From Pseudarthrobacter equi (GTDB lineage Bacteria; Actinomycetota; Actinomycetes; Actinomycetales; Micrococcaceae), in assembly GCF_900105535.1 (NCBI RefSeq), contig NZ_LT629779.1:2666001-2730000 (forward strand): DNA of 64,000 nt, given 5' to 3'. Below are positions 17,665 through 27,984 of the stretch, one piece after another. Position 1 is the first letter of the stretch. Every line of letters begins with the position of its first letter. A program made the position numbers and the translations under genes. The notes beneath the pieces are model-generated. The model was not told the origin of the DNA. It did no database searches and saw only the letters and a list, made by a program, of their open reading frames with translations.

Positions 17665-17792
17665 GGCACTGGGCTCCCTTGGTCGTCATGATGCTGTTCC
17701 TTGACCCTGCCGCGGCGGTGCCGGACGGGCCCAACCTAGGGTACGCCGTCGTGCGCCCTGCCCGGTGCCCGACCCACCGGCCGGGCGCCCGG

Positions 17793-19505
<1,713 letters not shown>

Positions 19506-19510
19506 CCCCG

Positions 19511-20053
19511 TCAGTCCTGGGCGAGGATCGAGTACAGCCGTCGGCGTGCCTCGTCCAGCACTGCCACGGCCTGCTTCACCTGCTCCGGGGTGCCGGTCCG
19601 CCCCACCTGCGCGGCGGCCTGGGCCAGCTCGACGCCTGCCTTGGGAAGGGCAGCGAATCCGGTGGTGGATTGCGGGCCCGCCCCGGCCCAGGGATTTGAT
19701 GCGGCGCTGCCGGCAGCCTCGTCCCGGCCGGCTTCGGTCAGGGAGTAGATCTTCCGGCCGTTGGATTCCTCGGCCCGGATCACACCCTCATCAGCGAGCA
19801 ACTGCAGGGTGGGGTAGACAGAACCGGCGCTGGGCTTCCAGCTGCCGCCGCTGCGCTCCTCGATCTCGCGGATGATCTGGTAGCCATGCATGGGGCGCTC
19901 CGCCAGCAGGGCAAGGACCGCCGCCCGCACCTCGCCTTTGCCGGCCCTGGTGCCTTCCGGCTTTTCGAAGCGGGAACGGAAGTCCTCGATGGCCTGCCAG
20001 AGGCCATCGATGTTGTTGCTGCCGAATCCATATCCCGGGTTTGAGCCACGCAT
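19511..20053 (-). CDS. PadR-family transcriptional regulator
   Basis: 180 aa. Winged-helix core: VLALLAERPMHGYQIIREIEERSGG, then GSVYPTLQLLADEGVIRAEESNGRKIYSLTEAGR, the standard PadR pattern. The Gly-rich N-terminus (PGYGFGSNN) precedes it and a helical dimerisation tail follows. It probably represses its own operon with the ABC1 kinase through the inverted repeats at 20071-20108. The ligand is unknown. Confidence 0.9.
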   Translation of the reverse strand: MRGSNPGYGFGSNNIDGLWQAIEDFRSRFEKPEGTRAGKGEVRAAVLALLAERPMHGYQIIREIEERSGGSWKPSAGSVYPTLQLLADEGVIRAEESNGRKIYSLTEAGRDEAAGSAASNPWAGAGPQSTTGFAALPKAGVELAQAAAQVGRTGTPEQVKQAVAVLDEARRRLYSILAQD

Positions 20054-20070
20054 AAGGGTCTCCTCTGGAG

Positions 20071-20108
20071 ATCGTGAACGATATACAACGACACAGTTAA
20101 CGATACGT
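20071..20108 (-). promoter_or_regulatory. Candidate PadR operator/promoter
   Basis: Contains the perfect palindrome ATCGTGAACGAT (20071-20082) and two direct copies of AACGATA starting 22 bp apart, about two helical turns. It lies 18-55 bp before the padR start and covers the place where the promoter must be. TATATCGTT/TATCGTTAA-like elements resemble operators of other actinobacterial PadR proteins. Confidence 0.5.
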
Positions 20109-20140
20109 CTGGAAGGGCGTGGCAGCCATGGGTCCGGCGC

Positions 20141-20944
20141 CTAGGTTTGGCGCAGGGTGAGGATCTGTTCAGCCCTGCCGAACGGGCCCTGCAGGTCGTG
20201 CAGGACCGTTGATGTCAGGCCGATGCCGTCGCGGCCGAACGATACGGCGTTGTCCAGGCCCAGCCACTCCCCCTCGGGCCGGCGGTACATGTGGATCTGC
20301 AGGTCCAGGTTGGGGAAGGCGTAGCTGTCCGGTCCCGGCGGAACCCGTGCGGCAATGCCGTTGGCGGTGTCCACCAGCCCCATGAGGCGGGCAAGGTCTC
20401 CGCTGTCTTCACGGTCGGTCAGCGGATGCGCCGTGCGAAGCCAGACCTTCCCCGCGCCGGGACGGTGTCCTTCCGCCACCCGCATCTCCAGGGACCGGAT
20501 GTAGCCGCCGGGCCAGATGGCGGACCCGTCGTAGGGCTTGCAGTCTTCCGGGCCGGGGATGGCGGTGTCTTCAATGGCGGCAACCGCTGAGGTGTCGCTG
20601 GTGACCATCCGCCAGGCGGTGGCCCGGATGGCAGTCCTGCCCTGGGCCACAAGTTCAGCCTGGAGCAGCTCGATGGTCCTGCCGGGCCGCAGCACAGTGG
20701 CCTCGATGTGGAATTCCCCGCCGGGAATCAGGCCCAGGATCTCGTAGCTCAGCCGCGCCATCCGCATCCCGGGCCGCGGTTGGAGCCGCTCCAGGGCATC
20801 CGCCAGCAGGCCGGAGGCCGGTGCCATGTGCTGCTCGTGCGTGTTCCAGGCGCCCTGGGCGTGGATGGTGGAGCGGAAATGTCCGCCGCCAAGGGCCTGG
20901 TAGTAGGCGCTGCCTTCGGCCAGTTCGGGGAGTTCGTCAGTCAA
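20141..20944 (-). CDS. Acyl-CoA thioesterase family protein (double hotdog)
   Basis: 267 aa. N-terminal hotdog half (AQGAWNTHEQHMAPASGLLADALER, ARLSYEILGLIPGG) and a C-terminal half with NLDLQIHMYRRPEGEWLGLDN, typical of TesB-like thioesterases that hydrolyse acyl-CoA. The TTG start at 20944 is 8 nt after GAAAGG. It stands alone. The specific acyl substrate is unknown. Confidence 0.8.
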   Translation of the reverse strand: MTDELPELAEGSAYYQALGGGHFRSTIHAQGAWNTHEQHMAPASGLLADALERLQPRPGMRMARLSYEILGLIPGGEFHIEATVLRPGRTIELLQAELVAQGRTAIRATAWRMVTSDTSAVAAIEDTAIPGPEDCKPYDGSAIWPGGYIRSLEMRVAEGHRPGAGKVWLRTAHPLTDREDSGDLARLMGLVDTANGIAARVPPGPDSYAFPNLDLQIHMYRRPEGEWLGLDNAVSFGRDGIGLTSTVLHDLQGPFGRAEQILTLRQT

Positions 20945-21103
20945 CAGTGGCCTTTCAGGAAATCCCAGTGAATTGCCACTAACTCTATCCGGACGCCGCA
21001 GAATGGTGGCCAGCGGGTCGCGGCGAAATGTTTGAGCGCAGGGTCCGGCCGCGGACTAGACTCAGGAACTGGTCCTGTCAGCAACCCTCGGAAGAGGTGT
21101 TTC

Positions 21104-21781
21104 ATGCGCGTCATCAGCTACAACCTCCGCAAGCACGCAGCGAGCGGCGAACTGCTTGCCCTCGCCCGGAATCATGACATCGATGCGCTGTGCCTGCAGG
21201 AAGTTGATGCGGCGGACCTGCCGGAAACCCTGGGCCCGCTCCATCTGGCGGACGCCACCAAGGGGAACCGGCTGGGCCTGGCGATCTATTACCGGACCAG
21301 CCGCTTCACGGCCCTGGATACCCAGTCCTTTGCGCTGCAGAAATCGATGCATGACCGGGTATTGGCGCCGGCTCATGAGCGGCTGATCGGAACCCGTGTG
21401 ATGGACAACGAAACGCAGCACGAACTGGTCATCGGGTCCTTCCACGCCGCCCCGCTCACAGCGTCGAATTCATTGCGGCGCAAGCAGATCCACGCCGCCC
21501 ACGCCGAATTGCTGAGCATGGGCAAGGGCCTGATGACGCTGATGGTGGGCGACTTCAACTACCCGTTCTTCACCAAGAACCTGCATCTGCACATGAAGAA
21601 TTCCGGCTACGCCCTGTCCCTCAGCAACCGGCGCACCTACACCCGCTACAAGGTCTTCAAGGGCCACTTCGATTTCGCCACGTCCCTGGGACTGGACATC
21701 ACCAGCGTCGAAACGCTGCCCCGGGGCAAGTCGGACCATCTGCCCATCCTGGTCCACGCCGAATACGGCAAGGACTACTAG
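21104..21781 (+). CDS. Endonuclease/exonuclease/phosphatase (EEP) family protein
   Basis: 225 aa. Full set of EEP motifs: SYNLRKH, LQEVD with the metal-binding Glu, GSFHAAP, GDFNYP and SDHLPI with the catalytic His. It cleaves phosphodiester bonds in DNA or in a smaller substrate. The ATG at 21104 (MRVISYNL) follows a gaagaggtg SD; an upstream in-frame ATG at 21032 is less likely. Its TAG overlaps the TAG of the convergent NUDIX gene within CTAG. Confidence 0.88.
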   Translation: MRVISYNLRKHAASGELLALARNHDIDALCLQEVDAADLPETLGPLHLADATKGNRLGLAIYYRTSRFTALDTQSFALQKSMHDRVLAPAHERLIGTRVMDNETQHELVIGSFHAAPLTASNSLRRKQIHAAHAELLSMGKGLMTLMVGDFNYPFFTKNLHLHMKNSGYALSLSNRRTYTRYKVFKGHFDFATSLGLDITSVETLPRGKSDHLPILVHAEYGKDY

Positions 21782-22275
21782 GCCAGCCGTTCCCGGAGGC
21801 CGGGCCACGCGGCGCCGAATCCGGGATGCAGCTCCTTGTCCGCCACCTCGGGCAGCGGCACCCACAGCAGTTCGATGCTTTCGGGGTCGCTGATCACGGG
21901 CTCGAAAGGCTCGCGGACCTTGACCACCACCGTGGTGTAGGACCAGTAGCCCAGGTCCAGGACCGACGTGAACAGCACGTCCACGTGCCCGGCGGGGACG
22001 GCAGCCTCCTCGTGGGCTTCGCGGAGCGCCCCGGACACCGCGTCCTCCCCTTCGTGCAGGGCGCCGCCCGGCAACCCCCAGGTTCCCCCGTTGTGGCTCC
22101 AGACGGCGCGGTGCTGCAGCAGTACACCCCTGGCCGGGTCCCAGGCCAGGACGCCGGCGGCGCCGAACCGGCCCCAGAAGCGGCCGCGGTCCCCTTCCAC
22201 CCAGGCATCGCCCGGGTTGCGGGGGCCGGTGCGGACAGGCGGAATCGACGATGCGGCGACGGAAGCGTGGTCCAT
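21778..22275 (-). CDS. NUDIX hydrolase
   Basis: 165 aa. The Nudix box is clear: GGALHEGEDAVSGALREA then HEEAAVP (G-x5-E-x7-REAxEE-x-U pattern). It hydrolyses a nucleoside diphosphate linked to another moiety; the substrate cannot be predicted. It is convergent with the EEP gene, the two stops sharing the four bases CTAG. Confidence 0.9.
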   Translation of the reverse strand: MDHASVAASSIPPVRTGPRNPGDAWVEGDRGRFWGRFGAAGVLAWDPARGVLLQHRAVWSHNGGTWGLPGGALHEGEDAVSGALREAHEEAAVPAGHVDVLFTSVLDLGYWSYTTVVVKVREPFEPVISDPESIELLWVPLPEVADKELHPGFGAAWPGLRERLA

Positions 22276-22323
22276 CGTCCCAGTCTGACAGGTCCGCTGC
22301 GCCGGAGGGCGGCCGGCGGAGGG

Positions 22324-22515
22324 TCAGTTGGCGTGTCCGTGGTCGACGGCGAAATCACCGCCGGGGTACATGACGGTTTCGTGGCCGTCGTCGAAGCGGA
22401 CCACATACGGCGGCGCGCCGCCTTCGCCCCGGACTTCCAGGATCACGCCGTGACGGTCCGTTGCACCCACAGTCCTTCCGTGCACAATGATGCGGTCGCC
22501 CTGTGCAGCCTCCAT
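22324..22515 (-). CDS. DUF1918 small protein
   Basis: 63 aa: AAQGDRIIVHGRTVGATDRHG, VILEVRGEGG, PPYVVRFDDGHETVMYPGGD. The SH3-like pattern is the DUF1918 family, common and uncharacterised in actinobacteria. The ATG at 22515 sits 8 nt after GGAGGTGAG, which decides the start over the TTG at 22530 that overlaps this SD. Confidence 0.85.
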   Translation of the reverse strand: MEAAQGDRIIVHGRTVGATDRHGVILEVRGEGGAPPYVVRFDDGHETVMYPGGDFAVDHGHAN

Positions 22516-22588
22516 GGCACTCACCTCCAAGCCCCCAGATTACGACTCCGGGGCGGGCCCGGACAGGTCCCCGTGGCAGGATTTCCCC

Positions 22589-23095
22589 ATGCCGCTGAAC
22601 ATCCTCCTGATCGCCGATACCCACGTCCCCAAGCGCGCCCGGGAACTGCCCGCCCAGGTGTGGTCCGCCGTCGAACGTGCTGACGTGGTCTTCCACGCCG
22701 GAGACTGGGTGGACGCCTCGCTGCTTGATGAATTGGAGCAGCGCGCGAGGCAACTGGTGGGTGTCTATGGCAACAACGACGGCGCGGATCTCCGCGCCCG
22801 GCTGCCCGAAACGGCAGCCGTCACCCTGGACGGCGTCCGTTTTGCGATGGTGCACGAGACCGGCCAGGCGAAGGGCCGTGAACTGCACTGCGAGGCGCTC
22901 TATCCGGACGCGGATGTCCTGGTTTTCGGTCACAGCCACATCCCGTGGGACACCACGTCGCCGCGGGGCCTGCGGCTGCTGAACCCGGGATCCCCCACGG
23001 ACCGCCGGCGGCAGCCCGCGTGCACGTACATGACGGCCGTGGTTAGCGGCGGCCGGCTCGCCGGGGTGCACCTGGTGGAGGTACAGCGGCGGTAG
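22589..23095 (+). CDS. YfcE/MJ0936-type metallophosphoesterase
   Basis: 168 aa. Calcineurin-like motifs: IADTHVP (D-x-H), HAGDW, YGNNDG (GNND), HETG and GHSHIP (GHxH), plus LLNPGSPTDRR. It is a small cytosolic phosphodiesterase or phosphatase. CAGGAT lies 6 nt before the ATG, so the start at 22589 may be leaderless. Confidence 0.9.
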   Translation: MPLNILLIADTHVPKRARELPAQVWSAVERADVVFHAGDWVDASLLDELEQRARQLVGVYGNNDGADLRARLPETAAVTLDGVRFAMVHETGQAKGRELHCEALYPDADVLVFGHSHIPWDTTSPRGLRLLNPGSPTDRRRQPACTYMTAVVSGGRLAGVHLVEVQRR

Positions 23096-23185
23096 CCCGG
23101 CTTGGCAGCCGGCCCCCGGGTGCCTAGGCTGGAAACGTAAGCATGCTTAGCTTCGAGAATCCAGCCGTACCAGCAGGAGGAAACC

Positions 23186-24079
23186 ATGACAGACCAGTAC
23201 ACATTCCGCGATCCGGTCACCGCCTACGAGCACATCTCCCCTCCCAAGCAGCACCAGCCTGAACCCGGCCTGGACGCCGAACTGGCTCCCAAGGCCGACC
23301 TCGGCGAGGAGACCTACCGCGGCACGGGGCGACTCGAAGGCCGCAAGGCGATCGTTACCGGCGCCGATTCCGGCATCGGGGCGGCAACAGCCATCGCCTT
23401 CGCCCGGGAGGGTGCCGACGTAGTTTTGTCCTACCTGCCGCAGGAGGAAGAGGACGCGGCCAGGATCGCGGGGATCATCGAGGCGGCCGGGCGCAAGGCC
23501 ATCAAAGTGCCGGGCGACCTCAAGGATCCTGCAGTCTGCCGCGAAGTGGTGGAAACCGCCGTGGCCGTCCTGGGCAGTGTGGACATTCTGGTGAACAACG
23601 CCGGCAAGCAGGTGGCCCAGGAGGACCTGGCGGACATCACCGACGAACAGTTCGACCACACGGTAAAAACCAACGTCTACGCCATGTTCTGGCTGACCAA
23701 AGCGGCCCTGGCGCACATGCCGGCCGGTTCGACCATTATCAATACCACGTCCATCCAGGCGTACAACCCCTCGCCCACGCTGGTGGACTACGCCACCACC
23801 AAGGCCAGCATCAACAACTTCACCAAGGGCCTGGCCCAGCAGCTGGCGCCCAAGGGCATCAGGGTCAACGCCGTGGCGCCGGGTCCCATCTGGACGCCGC
23901 TGCAGGTAAGCAGCGGACAGCCCAAGGAAGAACTGCCGGAGTTCGGCCAGTCCACTCCCCTGGGCCGTGCCGGGCAGCCGGCCGAACTGGCGCCGGCGTA
24001 CGTGTTCCTTGCGTCACCGGAATCCAGCTACGTGGTGGGCGAGACCCTGAACGTCAACGGCGGCAGCCCCACGCCGTAG
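23186..24079 (+). CDS. SDR-family oxidoreductase
   Basis: 297 aa with the long N-terminal extension (residues 1-50) of the YghA/general-stress SDR group. Cofactor motif TGADSGIG, NNAG (LVNNAGKQ), Ser in NTTSIQAY and active site YATTK, then PGPIWTPLQ. NAD(P)-dependent; the substrate is probably a small aldehyde or alcohol. A strong SD aggagg is 6 nt before the ATG. Confidence 0.92.
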   Translation: MTDQYTFRDPVTAYEHISPPKQHQPEPGLDAELAPKADLGEETYRGTGRLEGRKAIVTGADSGIGAATAIAFAREGADVVLSYLPQEEEDAARIAGIIEAAGRKAIKVPGDLKDPAVCREVVETAVAVLGSVDILVNNAGKQVAQEDLADITDEQFDHTVKTNVYAMFWLTKAALAHMPAGSTIINTTSIQAYNPSPTLVDYATTKASINNFTKGLAQQLAPKGIRVNAVAPGPIWTPLQVSSGQPKEELPEFGQSTPLGRAGQPAELAPAYVFLASPESSYVVGETLNVNGGSPTP

Positions 24080-24082
24080 CGG

Positions 24083-24523
24083 CTATTCCGCGTCCTGGTC
24101 GGCAAGCAGCGAGTCGGTGGACCCGTCCGGCTGGCCGTCGAAGAACTGGGCGAGGACCGTCTTGAATACCGTTTCGCCGGGCGCGGCGCGGAGGAACAGG
24201 GTCATGGACGACTGCAGCTTGCGGGCGTCGATGCCACCCAGGATGTCCTCTGCGGAGCGCCCGGCGTGGTGGGTCAGTGCCTGCGCGGACTCAAGCAGGC
24301 GCGGGCCCAGCACGTCATGTTCCAGGTAGGCCCGCGCTTCCGCCAGGGAGGCAATGGCGTATTTGCGGGATGTTGCGCTCTGCCCCAGGCCTGCGATCTG
24401 GGGGAAGATGAACCACATCCAGTGGCCTGTCTTGTTCCCGAGCTGGAGCTCGGCCAGCGCCTGGTCATACGTTCCGCCGTTTTGGGCCGCAACGAAACGC
24501 TCGAGATTAAAGGGATCGTCCAT
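24083..24523 (-). CDS. DUF1810 family protein
   Basis: 146 aa: DPFNLERFVAAQNGGTYDQAL, ALAELQLGNKTGHWMWFIFPQ and AGLGQSATSRKYAI are the DUF1810 hallmarks. The function is unknown. Of two adjacent ATG codons, the one at 24523 is 7 nt from GGAG; the other at 24529 overlaps the stop of the upstream gene. It is the last gene of an operon with the AlkD-like and TraR genes. Confidence 0.88.
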   Translation of the reverse strand: MDDPFNLERFVAAQNGGTYDQALAELQLGNKTGHWMWFIFPQIAGLGQSATSRKYAIASLAEARAYLEHDVLGPRLLESAQALTHHAGRSAEDILGGIDARKLQSSMTLFLRAAPGETVFKTVLAQFFDGQPDGSTDSLLADQDAE

Positions 24524-24525
24524 AG

Positions 24526-25056
24526 TCATTCTCCTTTGTGGTGGGACAGTGTTGCTGCTGCCGCCCGCAGGTGGGCGTCCGGGTCGGCACCCCATCGGGC
24601 CAGCACGGTTTCAGCGCGTTGCCGGTTGCGGTGCTCCAGCCTCTCCAGGAGCGGCCGCAGAACGTCGGTGACGAGCGGATCGGCAAGTTCGGGTGCATGC
24701 GCGGAGCGGAGGAATCCCTCAACGCGGGTCAGATCCGAGTGCCGCAGCAGGGCCACCCGCGACTGGAGCAGCACCACCGCGGCCTGGCGGCGTTCGAAGA
24801 CCGGCCGGGCGCCCGGTTTCGGCTGGCCCCACAGTTCCGAGGCAAGCCGGACCACGGCATCGTGGTCCAGCTCCTTGAACTTGCGGAGGGCGTCGCGGAT
24901 GGTCCCGCGCACGGCGCCCACTGAGGAACCGTAGGAGCCGAGGGTGCCGCCAAACCTGCTGCCGACGTCGTCCGCGCGGTACCAGGCGCCCTCGTTCTGC
25001 AGCGTGCGGTCGATGAAACCGGCCGCCTCGGCGACGGCGTCCGGACCGGTGCTCAC
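24526..25056 (-). CDS. Helical-repeat protein, possibly AlkD-like DNA alkylation repair
   Basis: 176 aa, almost entirely alpha-helical with HEAT-like repeats: TIRDALRKFKELDHDAVVRL, ASELWGQ, FERRQAAVVLLQSRVALL, VTDVLRPLLERLEHRN. The ELW-x-ER-AAVVLL region resembles AlkD glycosylases, but the catalytic residues are not certain. The GTG at 25056 overlaps the stop of the TraR gene in GTGA and is preferred over the ATG at 25098, which would overlap by 46 bp. Low confidence in the function, good confidence in the gene. Confidence 0.65.
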   Translation of the reverse strand: MSTGPDAVAEAAGFIDRTLQNEGAWYRADDVGSRFGGTLGSYGSSVGAVRGTIRDALRKFKELDHDAVVRLASELWGQPKPGARPVFERRQAAVVLLQSRVALLRHSDLTRVEGFLRSAHAPELADPLVTDVLRPLLERLEHRNRQRAETVLARWGADPDAHLRAAAATLSHHKGE

Positions 25057-25409
25057 GAGCGCCCTGCGGCTGCGTGGTCGATGCAGTACGGCGTCCACGG
25101 CCGGGCCTCAAGCCTGCCTTCGGCGATGGGCCGGCCGCATACGGCGCAGCTGCCATACGTTCCGGCGGCGATCCGGGCCAGGGCCGCTTCCACCTGGTCC
25201 AGGCCGGCCGAGCTCTGGTTCAGCAGCGCCGAGGCCTGGGACAGCTCGAAGGCGATGGTGGCACCCTCGGGATCGTGTTCGTCATCCACGTTGGCTCCCT
25301 GGCGGGCGGAGTTGGCGGCGGCGATGTCCGCCCGCAACGCCGGCAGCAGGGCCAGTTTCAGCTGCCGCTCCTCTTCGAGCAGCAGCCGGAAGCGTTCGTA
25401 GTCAGCCAT
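25053..25409 (-). CDS. TraR/DksA-type zinc finger protein
   Basis: 118 aa. A long N-terminal helical hairpin (YERFRLLLEEERQLKLALLP...LNQSSAGLDQVEAALARI) is followed by YGSCAVCGRPIAEGRLEARP and PYCIDHAAA. The zinc finger reads CxxC-x17-CxxH, with the last canonical Cys replaced by His. DksA-like proteins bind RNA polymerase through the secondary channel, but whether this one does is unknown. First gene of a three-gene operon ending with the DUF1810 gene. Confidence 0.82.
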   Translation of the reverse strand: MADYERFRLLLEEERQLKLALLPALRADIAAANSARQGANVDDEHDPEGATIAFELSQASALLNQSSAGLDQVEAALARIAAGTYGSCAVCGRPIAEGRLEARPWTPYCIDHAAAGRS

Positions 25410-25429
25410 GGGAAAAGCCTAGTCCTGCG

Positions 25430-26764
25430 TCAGTACCAGTTGTTCGCCATCGAGTGGCTCCAGGCTCCGCAGGGCGAGCCGTACCTGTCGCGGATGTATC
25501 CCAGACCCCACTCAACCTGGGTCCGGTAGCTGGTCAGCCAGTCACTGCCGGCGCTCGCGTACTTCCCGGGCGGCAGGGCCTGGGGGATCCCGTAGGCGCC
25601 CGAGTAGGGGTTGGTGGCCGTGGTCTGCCAGTTCGACTCCTTGGTCCACAGCTGCGCCAGGCACAGGAACTGATCCTGGCCCCAGCCGTAGGCGCCCAGG
25701 CGTCCGGCGGCGTAGCTCTTCGCTCCGGCAGGATCGTTGACGGCACCACCGGGAACGGAGGGTACGACGACGGGCGGCGGCACCGGCTGGGCCGGCGGCG
25801 GGGGCGCCGGGGCCGGGTTCGCCGGAGCGGGCTTCACCGGATCCGGGTTCGCCGGCGCGGGACCGGCAACTCCCGGCGGCGCCGCGGCCGCGGGCGGTGG
25901 TACCTCCACGCGGGCGTCTGCTGCGGTTTTCGCTGCCCGGTCCGAGTCCCGTTGGGCCTGTTCCCGGGCGGCGGCCCGCTTGGCTGCCTGCGAGGCTTCA
26001 TAAGCGGCGAGGGCGGCCTGGCCCTGCCGGAACTCCCCCTCAACGGCCGCGGTTATTCCCTTGAGTGAGGCCAGCTGTGCAGTGAGTTCACCGCCGTGCT
26101 GCTGCTCTTCACTGATGTGGCGGGCTACGGCGTCCTGCGCCGATCTGGCCCCGGCAAGCCTGGTCCCGGCCTCCTTGGCCAGGTTTTCCCGTTCGGAGCG
26201 TGCAGCTTTCTCCTGTTCACCCAGGGACGATGCCACCTTCGCGGCGGACGCCGCGCGGTCCACCAGGCCGGCCGTCTTCGCGCCCACCAGCTCCACCATG
26301 TTGAGTCCGTGGACGCTGCCGGACTCAAGGGCGTCCAGGGCCATGAAGAATCCGGCCGTGGTTGAACCCATCTTGTACGACTGCACGGCAAGGGCGCCGA
26401 TCTCCCTGCGGTGCTGCTGCAGTTCCCCGTTGGCTGCTGCGGACTGCGCCGCCAGGGCTTCGACCCGGCTGTTGGCTGCGGTGAGTGCCGCTTCGGCAGT
26501 GGCGTACTCCGCTGCAGCCGTCACGGCCGCGCCGCCAAGCGTTTCTGCATCCGCCTGCAAACCGGCGAGGAGGCTGCCGATCCGGGTGATCCCGGCCGCT
26601 GTTCCCGCTTCAGACTCCCTGGCCTGCCGGACGTCTTCCCAGGAGGGGTATCCCTCCGGCGGGAGGTCCGCGGCCGACGCCGGAACCAGGGCCGCGCCCA
26701 GCAGGGTAAACACCAGAAGTCCGCCGAGCACCGCGGACTTCAGTTTGGTAACGAACTGGGACAT
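25430..26764 (-). CDS. Secreted coiled-coil protein with C-terminal lytic-transglycosylase-like domain
   Basis: 444 aa. The signal peptide (MSQFVTKLKSAVLGGLLVFTLLG...VPASA) is followed by a long Ala/Glu/Lys/Gln-rich coiled coil (about residues 60-270), a Pro/Ala spacer and a C-terminal domain with LWTKESNWQTTATNPYSGAYG, IPQALPPGKYASAG and WGLGYIRDRYGSP. This last part resembles SLT or aggregation-promoting-factor domains; the likely catalytic Glu is in TKESNW. It should act on peptidoglycan outside the cell, with the coiled coil probably regulatory, as in RipA-like hydrolases. The ATG at 26764 gives a clean signal peptide. Confidence 0.85.
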   Translation of the reverse strand: MSQFVTKLKSAVLGGLLVFTLLGAALVPASAADLPPEGYPSWEDVRQARESEAGTAAGITRIGSLLAGLQADAETLGGAAVTAAAEYATAEAALTAANSRVEALAAQSAAANGELQQHRREIGALAVQSYKMGSTTAGFFMALDALESGSVHGLNMVELVGAKTAGLVDRAASAAKVASSLGEQEKAARSERENLAKEAGTRLAGARSAQDAVARHISEEQQHGGELTAQLASLKGITAAVEGEFRQGQAALAAYEASQAAKRAAAREQAQRDSDRAAKTAADARVEVPPPAAAAPPGVAGPAPANPDPVKPAPANPAPAPPPPAQPVPPPVVVPSVPGGAVNDPAGAKSYAAGRLGAYGWGQDQFLCLAQLWTKESNWQTTATNPYSGAYGIPQALPPGKYASAGSDWLTSYRTQVEWGLGYIRDRYGSPCGAWSHSMANNWY

Positions 26765-26864
26765 AGTCCCGTAGCCTACGGGCTCAACCACAGGTTGAGG
26801 GTTTACAGCTGTGGATTGTTATCCAGCAGAGACGGAAGCCGCGCCACAGCCCTAGACTGTGCCC

Positions 26865-27833
26865 ATGGCCGGCGCCAGCACACCACGCACCACAGCAATC
26901 CGCCGCGGCCCCGCCTCCGCACGGACAGCAAGACCGGAAACCGGCGACCGCGTGCTGCCATTCCTGACCGCGGCAGTACTGGCGGTATCAGCCTGCAGCC
27001 CGCAGCCGCCCACCCCTGCAGCGTCCCCCGCTGCCGCCGCCCCCGGACCGGTCACCATCGAGGTAAACCAGTCCCGCGACCAGTACGGGCAGCACGCCAT
27101 CCTGCTCCAGCTCACCAACACCACGGACGTTCTCCTCACAGTGGACCTGGCGCGCGTCACTTCCCCGCTGTTCAACGGGGACATCGCGTGGACCCCACAA
27201 GCTGGCAGCCTGGAGCTTCCGCCGCACCAGCCCAAAAGCGTGCCCGCACAGCTTCCACCCCCCGCCTGCGCCGACCTGGCAACGGCATCGCCGCAGGCCA
27301 GCGCCACGGTTTCCTTCGCTGCAGCCGGACAGCAGCCGGCAGCCCTTAGCCTTCCGGCGCCGGATCCCTTCGGCGTGCTGCCGCGCAACAACAGCGAGCT
27401 TTGCCTGGCCGCCGACGCCGCGAAGGTGGCCGGACTGGCCCTGGACCCGCACCTTGAGGTGGCGGCGGACGGCCGCACCGCCGTCGTCCTCCTTCGCATC
27501 AGCCCCCAGCCGACGGCCCCCGGAGGGACTCCGCCCCTCACGCTGCACAGCGTGGGCGGCACTCCCCTGCTGGCGGAGGCCGGGCCCGAGTCCGGGGCTG
27601 AGCCGTGGCCGCGGAACGTGACGGTCCGGACGGGGGAAACCGGCACTGCCCTGGCCCTGCGGGTGCGCCCCGCCCGGTGCGATCCGCACGCCGTGGCGGA
27701 AGACAAAGTGGGCACCCTGCTGCCCCTCACCGTTACGGTCGGGACCCGGGAAGGCGTCCTGAAAGTGGCCGCCGGCGGGCCGTTGCGTGCGCAACTTTAT
27801 GACTTTGTTACGCAGGCCTGCCAGACCGGCTAG
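26865..27833 (+). CDS. Putative secreted lipoprotein of unknown function
   Basis: 322 aa. The N-terminal hydrophobic stretch VLPFLTAAVLAVSACSP has a lipobox-like VSAC, followed by a Pro/Ala-rich linker and a beta-rich domain (VTIEVNQSRDQYGQHAILLQLTN, TDVLLTVDLARVTSPLFNG). No enzyme motif is seen. A TAGACT -10 element ends 6 nt before ATG 26865, so the mRNA is probably leaderless and this ATG is chosen over the GTG at 26859. It is divergent from the transglycosylase-like gene. Confidence 0.78.
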   Translation: MAGASTPRTTAIRRGPASARTARPETGDRVLPFLTAAVLAVSACSPQPPTPAASPAAAAPGPVTIEVNQSRDQYGQHAILLQLTNTTDVLLTVDLARVTSPLFNGDIAWTPQAGSLELPPHQPKSVPAQLPPPACADLATASPQASATVSFAAAGQQPAALSLPAPDPFGVLPRNNSELCLAADAAKVAGLALDPHLEVAADGRTAVVLLRISPQPTAPGGTPPLTLHSVGGTPLLAEAGPESGAEPWPRNVTVRTGETGTALALRVRPARCDPHAVAEDKVGTLLPLTVTVGTREGVLKVAAGGPLRAQLYDFVTQACQTG

Positions 27834-27926
27834 GCACCGGGCATCATCCGAGGTCACCGCGGCGTTCCGGGCCGCCATCCGGCCGATGGCTTCATCCGAG
27901 AGGTCCGCCTCGTATGTTATCCAAAT

Positions 27927-27956
27927 GTGACAATCGGGTGAACGTCGGGTTATGGT
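27927..27956 (+). promoter_or_regulatory. Promoter of the riboswitch-controlled cell-wall hydrolase gene
   Basis: GTGACA (27927-27932) and TATGGT (27951-27956) are separated by 18 bp. Transcription would begin near 27963, just before the riboswitch aptamer. Confidence 0.5.
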
Positions 27957-27984
27957 CATACACGTGTCCCTCCCAAGCGGGACA

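Noticed and set aside
27834..27950. Coding-like codons on the minus strand before the riboswitch
   Set aside because: Third-position G/C bias looks gene-like for about 35 codons, but the frame runs on as antisense of the lipoprotein gene and has no plausible start or family.
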